A stretch of 64,000 nt of DNA, taken from the NCBI GenBank assembly GCA_038501195.1, contig JBBPUQ010000009.1, forward strand, positions 1,364,001-1,428,000, given 5' to 3'. Below, piece by piece: positions 1 through 10,939 of this stretch. Position 1 is the stretch's first letter. Each line of letters begins with the position of its first letter. A model generated the notes under the pieces. It did not search any database and had not been told where the DNA came from. It saw only the letters and a list, made by a program, of their open reading frames with translations. A program made the position numbers and the translations under genes. The DNA is from Nemania diffusa. Lineage: Eukaryota > Ascomycota > Sordariomycetes > Xylariales > Xylariaceae.

Positions 1-51
1 GTCTATGTGATGCAGCTTGTGGAGTTGATTGAATGACTAACAGGCAAATAG

Positions 52-1569
52 GTTCTGGACGAACCTGAAAACGAGATTACTATCACCGTATTCAGGCTTC
101 TAGTTCTGGACCTTCTCAGTCTGTTCCAGGTGCTTAACCAAGCCATGATTAATATACTCGGTACATTAGCTACTGCTTCTCGATCATTTCATCAAGACTG
201 ACAATTTCTAGGACACTTCTTCGAAATGTCAAAGGTGGATGCGGAGCGAGCTATGGACATCTACCGTCACTTCACTAAAACTACAGATGCGGTTGTACAG
301 TATTTGACCGTAGCTCGACAATGGGAACCTCATACGAGGGTAGAGGTCCCCAAGTTGAAACATGCTCCAGTCAACTTACGCCGCCAGCTTGAAGACTACC
401 TCAACGATCCGGATTTTGAGATAAACAGGAGACAGTATATGGCTGAACAACAAGCCAAGAAAAAGGGTGGCCTTTCGAAAGGAGAAAAAGGAGGGCCAGA
501 AGCAAGGGCAGAGGCTGCTAAGTTGTTCCAGACAGGGAATGCATCGTCGGCCTTTGCTCCCAAGGCGCCTCAGGCTACCAAGGGTCCCGATCCTGATCTC
601 ATCGATTTCTTCGATTCGATAGAACAGAACCAGACCACGATGAGCACACAACCGGGCCCTCAGCCCACTCAACAAATACAGATGCCACTAATGAATACTG
701 GTAACCCTTGGCCATCAGGAATGCAACAACCGGCCCAACTTCAAGGGAATGGGTTTATACCCCAAGTTACAGCATATCCGAACAACAGTCCATTTCAGCA
801 ACCAAATCCCACCGGGTTTCCACTGCCACAACAGCTTCCCCCGCAAATGCCTCCCCAAATGCCTCCCCAAATGCAGCCCAATTTCACAGGTGCAGGCTTC
901 GGGGGTTTCACGCCACAGCCTGGGCATAGCTTCACTCCTAACGGCTTAGGCTCAATACCACAAGATGCTGTTGCGTCTTTCCCCACTGCGAATCTCTTGC
1001 CCCCGATGCAGACCGGCCAACAAATAACGAATCCGTTCAGGGCTTCGATGATGATGGCCAACCCGACGGGCTTGCCTACTAACGGCGGTATCCCAGACAA
1101 CTTTCCCGCACCGGCAAATCCTCAGGCCCAACCCCCTAGTGCTCTGACAAGACAGCCCACAAACCCCTTTGCTAGGTCATCGCCGCAGGGTACGACGCCA
1201 TTCACCAGTCCACCATCCGCTTCACCATTCCAGTCACCACCGCCTAGCCAACCTCTAGGATTACAGCCAGCGGCAACCGGGACGAACCCGTTCGCAAAGA
1301 ACTTCCCGCCCGCCGGGAGTCAACCCCAACCCCAACTCCAGCAGCAGCAGCAGCAGCAGCAGCAGCCGCGACCCCAGACGAGTGGGGGTATCGTGCCGCA
1401 GGCCACAGGGGCCACGAACCCGTTTCGGCAGGGCGCCTTCGTCAACCATCAGACTGGGATGGGGTGGCAGCACAATCAGATGCCTATAGGCGGTGGCCTA
1501 GACCAGCTGCCAACACAGCCTGTCTTTCCCAGGCCGACGCAGCAGACGCCATGGCAGCAACAGCAATAG
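52..1569 (+). CDS. AP180/CALM-type clathrin adaptor (YAP1801/1802-like), 3' part
   Basis: This is the C-terminal part of an ANTH-domain endocytic adaptor; the 5' end lies outside the window. Positions 1-51 are the end of an intron (branch GACTAAC, acceptor ATAG). The exons are 52-160 and 212-1569, with intron 161-211 between them. The 52-160 exon encodes the end of the ANTH helical bundle (LLVLDLLSLFQVLNQ) and splices in frame into GHFFEMSKVDAERAMDIY, which is typical of the CALM/AP180 family. The tail is long, disordered and rich in Pro and Gln. It carries four NPF motifs, which in this family bind EH-domain proteins such as Ede1 and Pan1, and a nine-CAG polyglutamine run. The expected role is linking PI(4,5)P2 membrane, clathrin and EH proteins during endocytosis. 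Family assignment is confident; which yeast paralogue it matches is not decided. Confidence 0.9.
1339..1365 (+). repeat. (CAG)9 microsatellite inside the adaptor gene
   Basis: Nine uninterrupted CAG triplets encode polyglutamine within the disordered tail of the AP180-like protein. Tracts of this kind often vary in length between strains. Confidence 0.95.
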
Positions 1570-2608
1570 TAAGTTATTTGCCTTCTTAAGCTGGCAAGGC
1601 TTAAGTCCTGACAGAGGGACTGACGGCATCTTGTAAGATGCAAGCATGGAAGGGCGTTTTCTCTTTTCGTTATTAAGGCTAGTTTCCTGCTTGTAGAGGA
1701 TGGTTCATCTTTGTTCTCAACGGGAGCCATTTCCTGCTGAGGTGGATGCATAGATAACGTCTAGCATCTTTCCCTACTTGTTCCCCTTCCCAATGTAACT
1801 ATGGCTACCTACTTACCCAGTTGGTTTCTGGTCAGATCAGGTCTGGTCAGGTTAGATAGACTCAATACCTGCTTTGCCTACGAAACATCGCGGGCGGGTT
1901 TGCGCCGCAATATTAAATGCATGGAAATTCACCTCGGGGCTTTTGCACTCTCTTGGGTTTACGTGTCTGATTCATACCTTGACTTTAGAAATTTTATAAA
2001 ATGAATAACAATCTGTGACTAGAAAGAGGGCCGATGTCTGAAAGTGACGGTATAATGCTTGGGATTAGGTTTGGTTTTCTATTATTATCTCCTTGCCATA
2101 TATAGACTAGACTCATCTCTTTTTGCTTGGGTATCATCTAACCATATTCATTCTTCTTGCTTCATGTAACCTTTCAGCTTGTATGTACATGCCTTGGTCT
2201 CTGATTTCGGGTCTTGCTATTAAGAGTGTAATCTTTCTTGGAGATTTGATGTAGCCCGCCCTTCACTTTTTCCTGAAGCACAACTCATCCTCCCTCGTAT
2301 ATTATAGGCACAGCCTAATTATGGCGCCTCCCAGTTTGAGGTGCTGGTGCATGGGCGAAATAAAAACGGAACCCGAGACGCCGCCGCTATGCATGTGAAA
2401 TGATGATGGCTGTAGTTGTACACTTGTCTCTGTAGACGAGATCAATCAGGACTTGACGACTTGCCCGGTGTGTGTGGTAGGACGTGGTGCTACATAGAAT
2501 CCGAATGCCTTTGTTTCGTGTCTGCTCCGGCCCCAGACGTTCACGATCATGTTCGGCACCGTCTCCTTGAATAATGCGTGTGGTAATTGAACGGATGGAT
2601 GAATGATT
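1570..2608. other. Intergenic, convergent 3' ends
   Basis: About 1 kb lies between the stop codons of the adaptor gene and TFB3. It should contain both 3' UTRs. I see no supported gene. Confidence 0.6.
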
Positions 2609-3700
2609 TCATCCAAATACATCATCGACAGCGCCCGGGCCCAGGGGAGCCTCCTTCTTCTCATCGGCGATATTAACGCCAAGGCCAGCAAAGGCATCGA
2701 ACATGGCGCGCGCCACGTACTCGGGAATGCTGTACCCCGGGACGCGGTGGTCCTCATTCGTGCGGGCGGCCTCGAGCCACGGATTGGGATACGCCTCGCT
2801 GAGGTGGTAGCGCGACGGTTCGAGTGCCGGCCCGAGACCCGCGAAGGGGTCGTACGGCTTGCTGAGGTCCTCCTCCTCGTCGGAGATCTTCTTGGTCTTC
2901 AGACCGCGGATCGACAGCGTGTTGCTGCCGCCGCGGCCCGAGGGCTCGCCGTCCAGCAGGCTGGGGAAGAGCTCGCCGGCGATGGCCAAGATGCGCGCGC
3001 GCTTCTGCGCCACGATGCGGTCTTGGATCTCGGCGGCTGACCCGGGCTCGCCGCGCTGCAGGGCCTCCATCACCTCGGCGTTGATGGTCGCCTCCTCGGC
3101 GCGCGCGCGGGCTTCCTCGCGCTGCTCCTCCGCGCGGCGCTGGCGCGTGGCTTCCGCCTCGGCGGCATCCCGTTTCTGGCGGGATAGCTCTGCCTCGCGG
3201 CCGCGACGCTTGTTGCGCTCGATCTCCTCGCGGAACTCCTGCTCGCGGTGCAGCAGCTTCTGCTCGGCGGCGCCGCGCTCGTCGTCGCCGCCGGAGATCA
3301 GGTCGAAGGTCAGGTCCTCGACGTCCTGGAGGTAATTGTTGTAGTCACGCAGGGTCTCGAAGTCGTCCTCCACCATATTGTAGGCGGCGGCCACGCGTCG
3401 GCGGATGTCGACCTCGCGCTCCACGGCCAGGTCGCCGAAGAAGGCGGACCGGAAACCGCGCTGTCGTAGCGTCTTGATGCAGGTAGCGTACGGGCATTGC
3501 GCGGGGCCTGACTTGAAGATGTTGGTTACGCAGTTGCTGCACATGGGGTGGTAGCATTCCGGGTTGATTAGGAATTCCATGTCTGTGTTGAGGTACCGCA
3601 CACGCTTGCACACAGGGCAGATATCAGACGGGAGGGAGGTTGTCGGGCCTGATGAGAGCCTGACCACGGTCGAGCCGCCGTTTACAGGTTTGCGGGACAT
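2609..3700 (-). CDS. TFB3: TFIIH/CAK assembly factor Tfb3 (MAT1 homologue)
   Basis: This is a single-exon gene of 363 residues, close to the usual Tfb3 length. An N-terminal C3HC4 RING finger starts at about residue 28 (CPVC, then CYHPMCSNC, then CPYATC). It is followed by the family hallmark FRSAFFGDLAVEREVDIRRR, a long charged coiled coil (about residues 130-240), and a C-terminal segment ending with the conserved VARAMFDAFAGLGV motif. In other species Tfb3/MAT1 bridges the cyclin-dependent kinase module (Kin28-Ccl1) to core TFIIH in transcription initiation and nucleotide-excision repair. Its ATG lies 499 bp from the divergent nudC ATG, so the two probably share a promoter region. The coding strand is GC-rich, which creates long antisense shadow frames. 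Confidence 0.95.
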   Translation of the reverse strand: MSRKPVNGGSTVVRLSSGPTTSLPSDICPVCKRVRYLNTDMEFLINPECYHPMCSNCVTNIFKSGPAQCPYATCIKTLRQRGFRSAFFGDLAVEREVDIRRRVAAAYNMVEDDFETLRDYNNYLQDVEDLTFDLISGGDDERGAAEQKLLHREQEFREEIERNKRRGREAELSRQKRDAAEAEATRQRRAEEQREEARARAEEATINAEVMEALQRGEPGSAAEIQDRIVAQKRARILAIAGELFPSLLDGEPSGRGGSNTLSIRGLKTKKISDEEEDLSKPYDPFAGLGPALEPSRYHLSEAYPNPWLEAARTNEDHRVPGYSIPEYVARAMFDAFAGLGVNIADEKKEAPLGPGAVDDVFG

Positions 3701-4199
3701 TGTGGTTGCGACGTTGTAATATAGAAGTCGGTTTGCCTCCTCTTCTATCTTCCGAACTTAGTGAGTCGAGTTTGAGGCGATGAGCGAGGCCTGAGAAGCT
3801 TCGATTTCGGGGGATTAAGGTTCGAGAGTGAAGTAGCGCATTTAGGAGCACACAACTCGTGAAGGGTGAGGTGGCGGTTGTAGGTAGAGTTGCGTGAAGA
3901 TGGAGAGGTGGTGGTGATGGAGTTTTGTAATGGAACGGGTTGTCAATATATCGCCTGCAGTACCTCTACCTAGCCTACATAGTCGGTAATGCTACCGAAG
4001 TGATTGGTTTAGAGCTACCTAGGTACCTACGCGTACAGGGATATAGGTAGCGTTATGCAACTTGCCCCTCTATTTACTAAGTAGATAGGTAGATACCCTA
4101 CTGCGTCACACCCTCCCCGTCTTTTGTCAGCCTTCTCGACTATTCTGTTACAACAGACAACAAGAAGCCACATACAAACACCGATAGAGATCTGGAATC
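3701..4199. promoter_or_regulatory. Divergent TFB3/nudC promoter region
   Basis: This 499-bp spacer separates two divergent start codons and must hold both promoters. It contains one copy of the palindrome TACCTAGGTA (4016-4025), extended to CTACCTAGGTACCTAC. No TATA box is claimed. Confidence 0.6.
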
Positions 4200-5038
4200 A
4201 TGACTGACAAAGGTGATTACTCATTTAATTTATCTTATTTTCTTTCTCTTATTCCAAGCCGATTCTCTAACAACAATATGCCCTGATCCCTGTTTGCTGA
4301 GCTAGACCAAACCCCCACCATGAATCTAACATGAATCTAACAAATCCTGGTGCCCAGATCTCACGCCCGAGCAAGAGGCAGCGGCCCGTGCAAAAGAAGC
4401 TGCTGAGCAAGCTGCTCTGCCATACAAATGGACCCAGACTATCCAGGAGCTCGACATCACCATATCTTCCATTCCTGGCAATATGAAGAGCCGTGACCTA
4501 GTCATCGAGCTGAAGAAGCAGAAGATCAAGGCCGGGATCAAAGGCCAGACGCCTATCATCGAGGTATGCCACTATTCACTTACTTTCTTATAGATCTTAC
4601 ACCATTGGGATACGAGTCTTTCCCTATAAAGCACCTGTGGCATCAAACCATCCATCTCTACCCCAACTTCTAACACTCTCTAAATAGGGCGACCTCCCAC
4701 ACGCGATTCTCACCGAGGACTCCACCTGGACGCTGACAACGGCACCGGACGGGACCAAGACGATCGAGATCCACCTCGACAAGGCGAACAAGATGGAGTG
4801 GTGGGCCCACGTGGTGACGAGCGCCCCCAAGATCGACGTGACCAAGATCCAGCCCGAGAACAGCAAGCTGTCCGACCTCGACGGCGAGACGCGCGGCATG
4901 GTCGAGAAGATGATGTACGACCAGCGCCAGAAGGAGCTGGGCCTCCCCTCCTCCGATGACCAGCGCAAGGCCGACATCCTCAAGCAGTTCCAGGCCCAGC
5001 ACCCCGAGATGGACTTCAGCGGCGCCAAGATCAGTTAG
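4200..5038 (+). CDS. nudC: Nuclear movement protein NudC (CS domain)
   Basis: There are three exons: 4200-4212, 4358-4563 and 4688-5038, giving 189 residues. The first exon is only 13 bases (MTDK plus one base) and splices to a Glu/Ala-rich segment beginning [19 protein letters not shown] (p23/Hsp20-like) domain follows from [14 protein letters not shown] through [16 protein letters not shown] to KMEWWAHVV. The family C-terminus is present: [20 protein letters not shown] and ending DFSGAKIS. In Aspergillus nidulans NudC acts with the dynein regulator NudF/LIS1 in nuclear migration and behaves as an Hsp90-linked chaperone. Reading frames join correctly at both junctions. The start is placed at the tiny first exon because no ATG precedes the conserved region within exon 2. 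Confidence 0.93.
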
Positions 5039-5762
5039 TCACCTAGAGATACCCGTAAAATAGAGAAAAGAGAAAATCATGAGATCATATGAACTTGAGT
5101 TGGGAGAGACGTGGTTACACGTCTACGATGTGAGTATGACTATTTGTTGATGAATGGATGAACAGTGGGCTGTGGTTTTGTAAGCAGCTCTAGTGACACA
5201 GCAGTATGAGATAGGATGGGAACTCGATGAGGCATTCAAAACGGATCGTCTCTAAATAGTAACCACCTATATGTATATATAAGCGAAGAGCTACATGGTC
5301 TTCCAAATCCAGCTAAGTGGCTACAAAATGTTCAGGGTGAAACGAAAAGCCCATCCCACGGAGAGGTTTCCCAAGGGTAGAGGCATCAGATAGCCCTGTT
5401 TTGCCTTGCTCTTGGAATCGCGAGTAATGACATAGCAGATTGAGCGCTGCTATGCATCAATTGTCAGACAGTCAAGCGTTCCGTTCTGTTTGGTTCGCCA
5501 CTGTACAAGTATGGGCGGGAGAGACCAAGGAGAGTTAGACCTACATAGACATGCACATTTGACAGGACTCACCTTTCAATGCCACCGCCGTTGGCTCGGC
5601 TTAGCAACAAGCCAAAGCTGTCCTACTGGGAACGGCACAACTGACGTTTAGGTAATAATAAGGGATTGTGCATCCTGTTCACGTAGTATGATGGAATTTA
5701 TGCATGCACCGTTAGTAACACACGTTCGTTTTTGGATGGTTGAGTTATCGAAACTCCCGAGT
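5039..5762. other. Intergenic, convergent 3' ends
   Basis: About 0.7 kb lies between the stop codons of nudC and the DUF3835 gene. I see no supported coding region. Confidence 0.6.
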
Positions 5763-7535
5763 CTAGGATTTGGCCAGTCTTGCGGCCTTGAAACGACTAA
5801 GTCTTTTGGGTCCGCCTTCCTCCTCTTCCAGCGGCTGGATGGCGTCTGTGTTCTCTTTGAGGAACCCGCCATGCCGGCCAATCATTTTATTGCGCATTTT
5901 GTAATACTCTTCTGTCACCTGTTGGTGGAGGAGATTAGCATCTAGCTCGTCTGGTTCTTTGACCTCACTAGACGGCTCGTGTTCTAGGATAGTAGACGCT
6001 AGCGTCTGGCCCTCCGGTCCTGAGGGGGCATATCTCGTGGTATCGTAGGGTTTTTCGGGTGCGATTGGTAACGTTTGCGTTGCCAGCCCATCATCTGCCC
6101 TTTCCTTCCGGAATCTTGATGGTTTCCGTCCGGATGTTGAGCTAGTTTTATTTTCCCCCGAGGTCTGACGCTCTATTATGTCGGATAATGGGTCAGCTTC
6201 GGGACGTTGTTTGGTTAGCGGCTGTGGTTGGACCGTAGGTGGGGAAGGTTCAGCGATGTCCAGATTAGGGGCAAATCTGACACTCTTTTCCGCACCACTG
6301 ATCACCGGAGAATCGACAACAACATCTTCATCAGCTGCAGGCACTTTCGAGTCGTTTCCGGTAGAGCCTGGATTCCCATGCTTGACGGTGATACGACCAA
6401 TGCCTTCGGCAAATTCATCATCGTCATCACCAGCCCCTTGGTCGCCGAATGTCTGCTTGCTAAGACGCTCCTTCAGCTCCAGCATCTGGCGTCTGTATTC
6501 GTCATCTACGACACTAGATGTTGATCTTCCCCATTGATCTTCATCGTCGTCGTCGTCGTCTTCACTGTCATCGTAGTTCCAGCCGTCATCGTCAGCCGAG
6601 CCTTCTTCGAGCTGCAACTCAGCGACGATGGGTGCCATCTCATACATCATCGTCTCTTTGTTGTACCGTATCATATCTTCGCGCAGCTCGGCATCCTCAG
6701 GTGATTCGTCGGCAGGGACGATCGGGTCTGATATGATGCTCTCCTGATCCTTAGCCTGCCGATATAATTCTTCAAGTCTCTGGACGGTTCCACTGGGCTT
6801 CTCTTCATTGGCTTCTTTTGTGTCTTCGGCAAACGTTACGCTCTTCTTCTTTGATGCCTTTTTAGGCCTCGAACCTTCTGCTGTAGTTACTCCGTCTGAT
6901 TGCGACTGTTGTTTGGTATCACCTGAGGTGGGGGATACAGCAGATGAAGGTTTCGGAGTGTCAGAGGCCATCTCAGACGCCAGATCGTGGGAATTGGAGG
7001 GCAGGTCTCTAATGCCGGCCTTCTTCAGCGCCTCGACGAGTTGTGGCTGATTCTCTCCCGGTCGTCGCAGGCTGTACGAGATAACATTGTCATCCTCGTC
7101 CAACTGCTCGCTGATCTCGGTGAGAGGGAGACCATCTTCATCGGCAGCTTCCGGGTCGCTCACAGCTCGTGAGGTGGCGAGTTTATTCTCAGCGGCTTCG
7201 AGCTGTTTCGTAAGAGTAGTTATGTTTTTCGAGACGTAATCTAGCCGGTTTGAGACGGTGCTGGAAACTTGATCACGCTTTTTGGAATCATCCCGGCCGA
7301 ATATCTCGACTAGCTCTTTCTCGTCTACTAACTCGCCTTTAAAGGCTTGACGCGTCTGAGTGAGGGCTGAGCGCGTGGCGGTCGGCGACAGGGCCTGTAC
7401 ATCATTCCGTAGGGCCTCATATTCTTGTTTCCACTGCCGCCATTCGTCGAGAGCTATGACGAGCTTGTCGACTTGTTCTTCGAGTTGCCGAAGATATTCG
7501 TCGGGGTCGTGCAGGGAATCCCTAACTTTTGCCAT
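5763..7535 (-). CDS. Unconventional prefoldin RPB5 interactor-like protein (URI/Bud27, DUF3835)
   Basis: This is a single-exon gene of 590 residues from the chosen ATG (MAKVRDSLHDPDEYLRQLE). The frame stays open to an ATG 22 codons upstream at 7601, but the family normally starts near this point. The N-terminal part is a prefoldin-like coiled coil (about residues 10-130, including QAFKGELVDEKELVEIFGRD). The middle is acidic and disordered with a DDSEDDDDDDEDQ run. The C-terminus carries the DUF3835 signature EEYYKMRNKMIGRHGGFLKE, ending in SRFKAARLAKS. Yeast Bud27 and human URI assist RNA polymerase assembly through Rpb5 and affect translation and TOR signalling. That role is inferred from the family. 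Confidence 0.85.
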   Translation of the reverse strand: MAKVRDSLHDPDEYLRQLEEQVDKLVIALDEWRQWKQEYEALRNDVQALSPTATRSALTQTRQAFKGELVDEKELVEIFGRDDSKKRDQVSSTVSNRLDYVSKNITTLTKQLEAAENKLATSRAVSDPEAADEDGLPLTEISEQLDEDDNVISYSLRRPGENQPQLVEALKKAGIRDLPSNSHDLASEMASDTPKPSSAVSPTSGDTKQQSQSDGVTTAEGSRPKKASKKKSVTFAEDTKEANEEKPSGTVQRLEELYRQAKDQESIISDPIVPADESPEDAELREDMIRYNKETMMYEMAPIVAELQLEEGSADDDGWNYDDSEDDDDDDEDQWGRSTSSVVDDEYRRQMLELKERLSKQTFGDQGAGDDDDEFAEGIGRITVKHGNPGSTGNDSKVPAADEDVVVDSPVISGAEKSVRFAPNLDIAEPSPPTVQPQPLTKQRPEADPLSDIIERQTSGENKTSSTSGRKPSRFRKERADDGLATQTLPIAPEKPYDTTRYAPSGPEGQTLASTILEHEPSSEVKEPDELDANLLHQQVTEEYYKMRNKMIGRHGGFLKENTDAIQPLEEEEGGPKRLSRFKAARLAKS

Positions 7536-9136
7536 ATTGAGTAGGTAGTGATGTCGAGAATGCGAGGGTGATTGATTGATGGAGAAAAAATTGGGCTGCA
7601 TGGTTTTTCGGGGCGTAAATAAGGCGGCCTACCTACACTAGCCCTCTTTCTTTTAGCGGCTTTGAGCTGCCGGCTGACACCCGTCTCTGTCTCCACTATT
7701 TCCGTTGGTGTAAAACATTGATTTAGTCTAGAAAAGTCGCTAGCTGTGCAACTATTCACATCTTACTACATCGAAACCCTCAGGCACAAACGACCTATTG
7801 TCCAGCTAATCCTCAATCAAACAGAACTACGAAACTATGCGCTTCCTAATAAACTCTATATTCATCAGCTATCACAGGTTACAAACATGACCAAATACGA
7901 TAATCTGTTTACTACCCACGCTAATCTGTCTCATAGCTCTAGGCTATACCTAGTGTCTACTATTGAACGCCACCCTGGACAAAGCAGATTCAACCCCTTT
8001 AAATATTCGAGAAATGGGTGATCGATCTTAGAAAACTATCCTACTTTTATACCTAGCCTCTAGAGTCTGCTGTTTTAACTCTTGCCATTGTGAAAGATAT
8101 TAGGTATCTATTTGTCATCCGAACCCTTTTAGGTACGTGTTCTAACACCAACATCATAGTGAATTATACCTTAAACGTAATTAGATACCCCGTACAATTT
8201 CACAAACGTGCTCTAACCAAATTTATCATCACGAAAGGCCTCAGGGAAAGATGGTCGGCTGGCTATAGCCGCAGCAATTTATGTTAATATCTTTGAGCTC
8301 GGCCTTTTCCTAGCAAAGAAACTATACAGACCTAAAGGAGGATAACAAGAACAGAATCCGGACCTATATAGATGAGATGCGAAGAGAGATACTGCTAAAG
8401 GGTTTAGTGGTTTTGAGGCTTTTATGAGCTAGAACCCATGCTAGTTAATTTCATTACGCATTACTTGCTCAAGTCAGAATATCGTCGACAGAAATAGGTA
8501 AGCCTGGCTACCTAATACTATGTGTAATACATATGTAAGTGGTTTTCCTACAACATGTAGACTCTTCCCTGCCTGAAACAGGACTGCTAGGGGAAATCAA
8601 GCCGGGCCAAGGCGCTAGTGATTGGTGGAAAGTATCGGGGATCTCTCATGCACAAGCTCAACATGGAAAATTTCCCTTTTTGACCTTGCTAGATCGGTTT
8701 TTTCTATACGACAAGTGACGGTTTCGGTGGTCCTGGCAACATGATTCCGTTTGGTGAATCGGTCCGTTACTGATCGGGCGCTTCAGTTGTTATTGCAGGC
8801 CGCTCGGTCTCGGCACAGCTTCCCGCGAGGCAGGAGGCATTACGAATCCCACGCGTCTTAGCTCCTGTGATATACCTCGAATGATGAACGCATCACAGCT
8901 CTGTCTCCGCGCAACCTGGTTCCAACTTCGAATTGGGCAACCTAGTCCCGACTTGTATTCGGAGCAAATTCTCCTCAGTATGGAATCTCAGGTAAAGGGG
9001 GCAATGGGGCAATGGGGCTTTGCTCCGTGGCTCTTATACATAGTGTCGAGGCGACCGATGCGATGGTCTCGAAAAGATCTACATCCTGAGAAGTCCAGAC
9101 AGGGATGAGCACATTCGGTCTCTAGACTTGCCCATC
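7536..9136. other. Intergenic, no supported gene
   Basis: About 1.6 kb separates two divergent genes. It contains only short unconvincing ORFs and AT-rich sequence. The segment just before 9137 must include the promoter of the rhamnogalacturonan lyase gene. Confidence 0.6.
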
Positions 9137-10939
9137 ATGCTGTGGCCGACACTTTTCAGCTTTCTCTTCGCCTGGGCTGGCGTCGTTCGCGGCATCACCG
9201 TTACCACGTCCACCGCCTCCTATGTCGTCGACACTGCTAGCGCTTATAACTTCGTTGTAACGATCAACCGCTCAACATGTGACATTACTTCGCTGAAGTT
9301 CTACGGGACTGAATACCAGTACCAGAGCACTTACAGCTCGATCGCCTCGGGGCTCGGTAGCGGCACGTCTGTAGGTCTATTCCCATCCTCATGGTACCTC
9401 CTAACCTAACGAACCCCCTAAAGGTCTCTTACACGACTAGCCCATCGGGTGACACCGTCATCTTTGCCTGTACGCAATCCAGCAGCTCGTTTGACCTAAC
9501 GCATTACATGGTCTTCCGCGATGGCTCTGCCAACATCTGGATGGGTACAAACATCAACTCGGAGCCGTCAGTCGGAGAGTTGCGGTATATCTTCCGCTTG
9601 ACCGGTCTGGCCTCTGCCTACCCCAACGGGGATGTCTCCGCGACTGCTAGCGGTACTGCGATCGAAGCTACCGATGTTTATCTCGTCAACGGACAGACAC
9701 GCAGCAAGTTCTACTCCTCCGATCGCTTCATCGACCAGAGCGCGTACTGCGCCACCGATTCTGGTGCGACTGTCCACGCCTGCTTCTTGCGACCCAACCA
9801 CCAAGCCACAGAGAAGAGCTCTGGCGGGCCTTTCTTCCGTGATATCAGCTTGAACTACGTCGGCGACTACCACTCCGTCACTTACTACATGAACTCCGGC
9901 CACGTCCCTACCGAGGCCATCCGAACGGGTTTCAACGGTCCCTATGTCTTCTCCATGTCCCGCAGCGGCATCCCCGCAGCCAGCTCTGTCGACGTATCTT
10001 TCTTCGACACTCTCGGTCTCACAGGCTACGTGCCGACCTCCGGAAAACGTGGGTATGTCAAGGGCACCGCGACTGGCGTGTCTTCCAGCTTCCCCATCGT
10101 CGTCCACTGGGAAAACAGCGCCTACCAGTTCTGGGTCTACGCCAGCACTGGCGGAGGCTTCACGTCGCCGCCAATGCCCGCCGGCACCTACACCATGAAG
10201 CTGTACCAGGACGAGTTCCTCGCCGCGACCCAGAGCGTCACTGTCTCGGCCGGCGCCACCGCGACGTCGAACATCGCCGCGACCGCCGCAGCCCTCACAC
10301 AGACCAGGACGACCATCTTCAAGCTGGGCGACTACGACGGCCAACCAACGGGCTTCCTGAACGCCGCGAACCAGCTGCGCATGCACCCATCAGACACCCG
10401 GTAAGCGAAGCATTCCCCATCGCAGACATTACACATACGGGGCTCTACTAACCCTCTTCCCACAGCATGTCGAACTGGGCCCCGGGTACCGTCTCGAGCA
10501 CGGCGACGGGCTCGTGGCCGATGGCCATGTTCGTGGCGGTCAACAACGGGCAGAAGATCAGCTTCTCGCTGTCGAGCGCCGTGACGACGGCGGCGACGCT
10601 GCGCATCGCGACGACGCTCGCCTTCGCGGGCGGCCGGCCGCAGGCGACGGTCAACTCGTACGCGTGCCCGGTCCCCGCGGCGCCGACCAAGATCGACAGC
10701 CGCGGCGTCACGCGCGGCGCGTACCGCGGCTACGGCGAGATCTACGAGTGCACCATCCCCGTCGGCACCCTCGTCAGCGGCGCCAACACCGTCTCCATCA
10801 GCGTCGTCTCCGGCTCCAGCGGCGACGCCTACCTGAGCCCCAACGTGGTATGTGGACTCCCTCCCTTTGCATTGGCCTGAGGCTGTACTAATGAAAATTT
10901 GCCTGCTAGATCTTCGATGCTATTGAGCTTTTCCGATAG
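9137..10939 (+). CDS. Secreted rhamnogalacturonan lyase, polysaccharide lyase family 4
   Basis: There are four exons: 9137-9370, 9424-10400, 10466-10847 and 10910-10939. They give 540 residues, close to the family length. A signal peptide ([19 protein letters not shown]) leads a beta-sandwich catalytic domain with family segments [29 protein letters not shown] and [12 protein letters not shown] fibronectin-III-like middle domain starts near [10 protein letters not shown] and a C-terminal carbohydrate-binding-like domain runs to IFDAIELFR. The enzyme cleaves the rhamnose-galacturonate backbone of pectin rhamnogalacturonan I by beta-elimination outside the cell, so the host probably degrades plant material. 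All introns are 53-65 bp, and the CTAACCTAAC branch region is visible in intron 1. Catalytic residues were not mapped. The last exon is only nine codons plus stop. Confidence 0.92.

Noticed and set aside
2603..3469. Long plus-strand ORFs opposite TFB3
   Set aside because: They are antisense shadows of a GC-rich coding exon with Arg/Ser/Ala-rich low-complexity products. The minus-strand TFB3 is unambiguous.
9568..10386. 272-codon minus-strand ORF inside the rhamnogalacturonan lyase gene
   Set aside because: Antisense shadow. The composition is Gly/Val/Asp-rich without a domain, and it is overlapped by conserved PL4 sequence.
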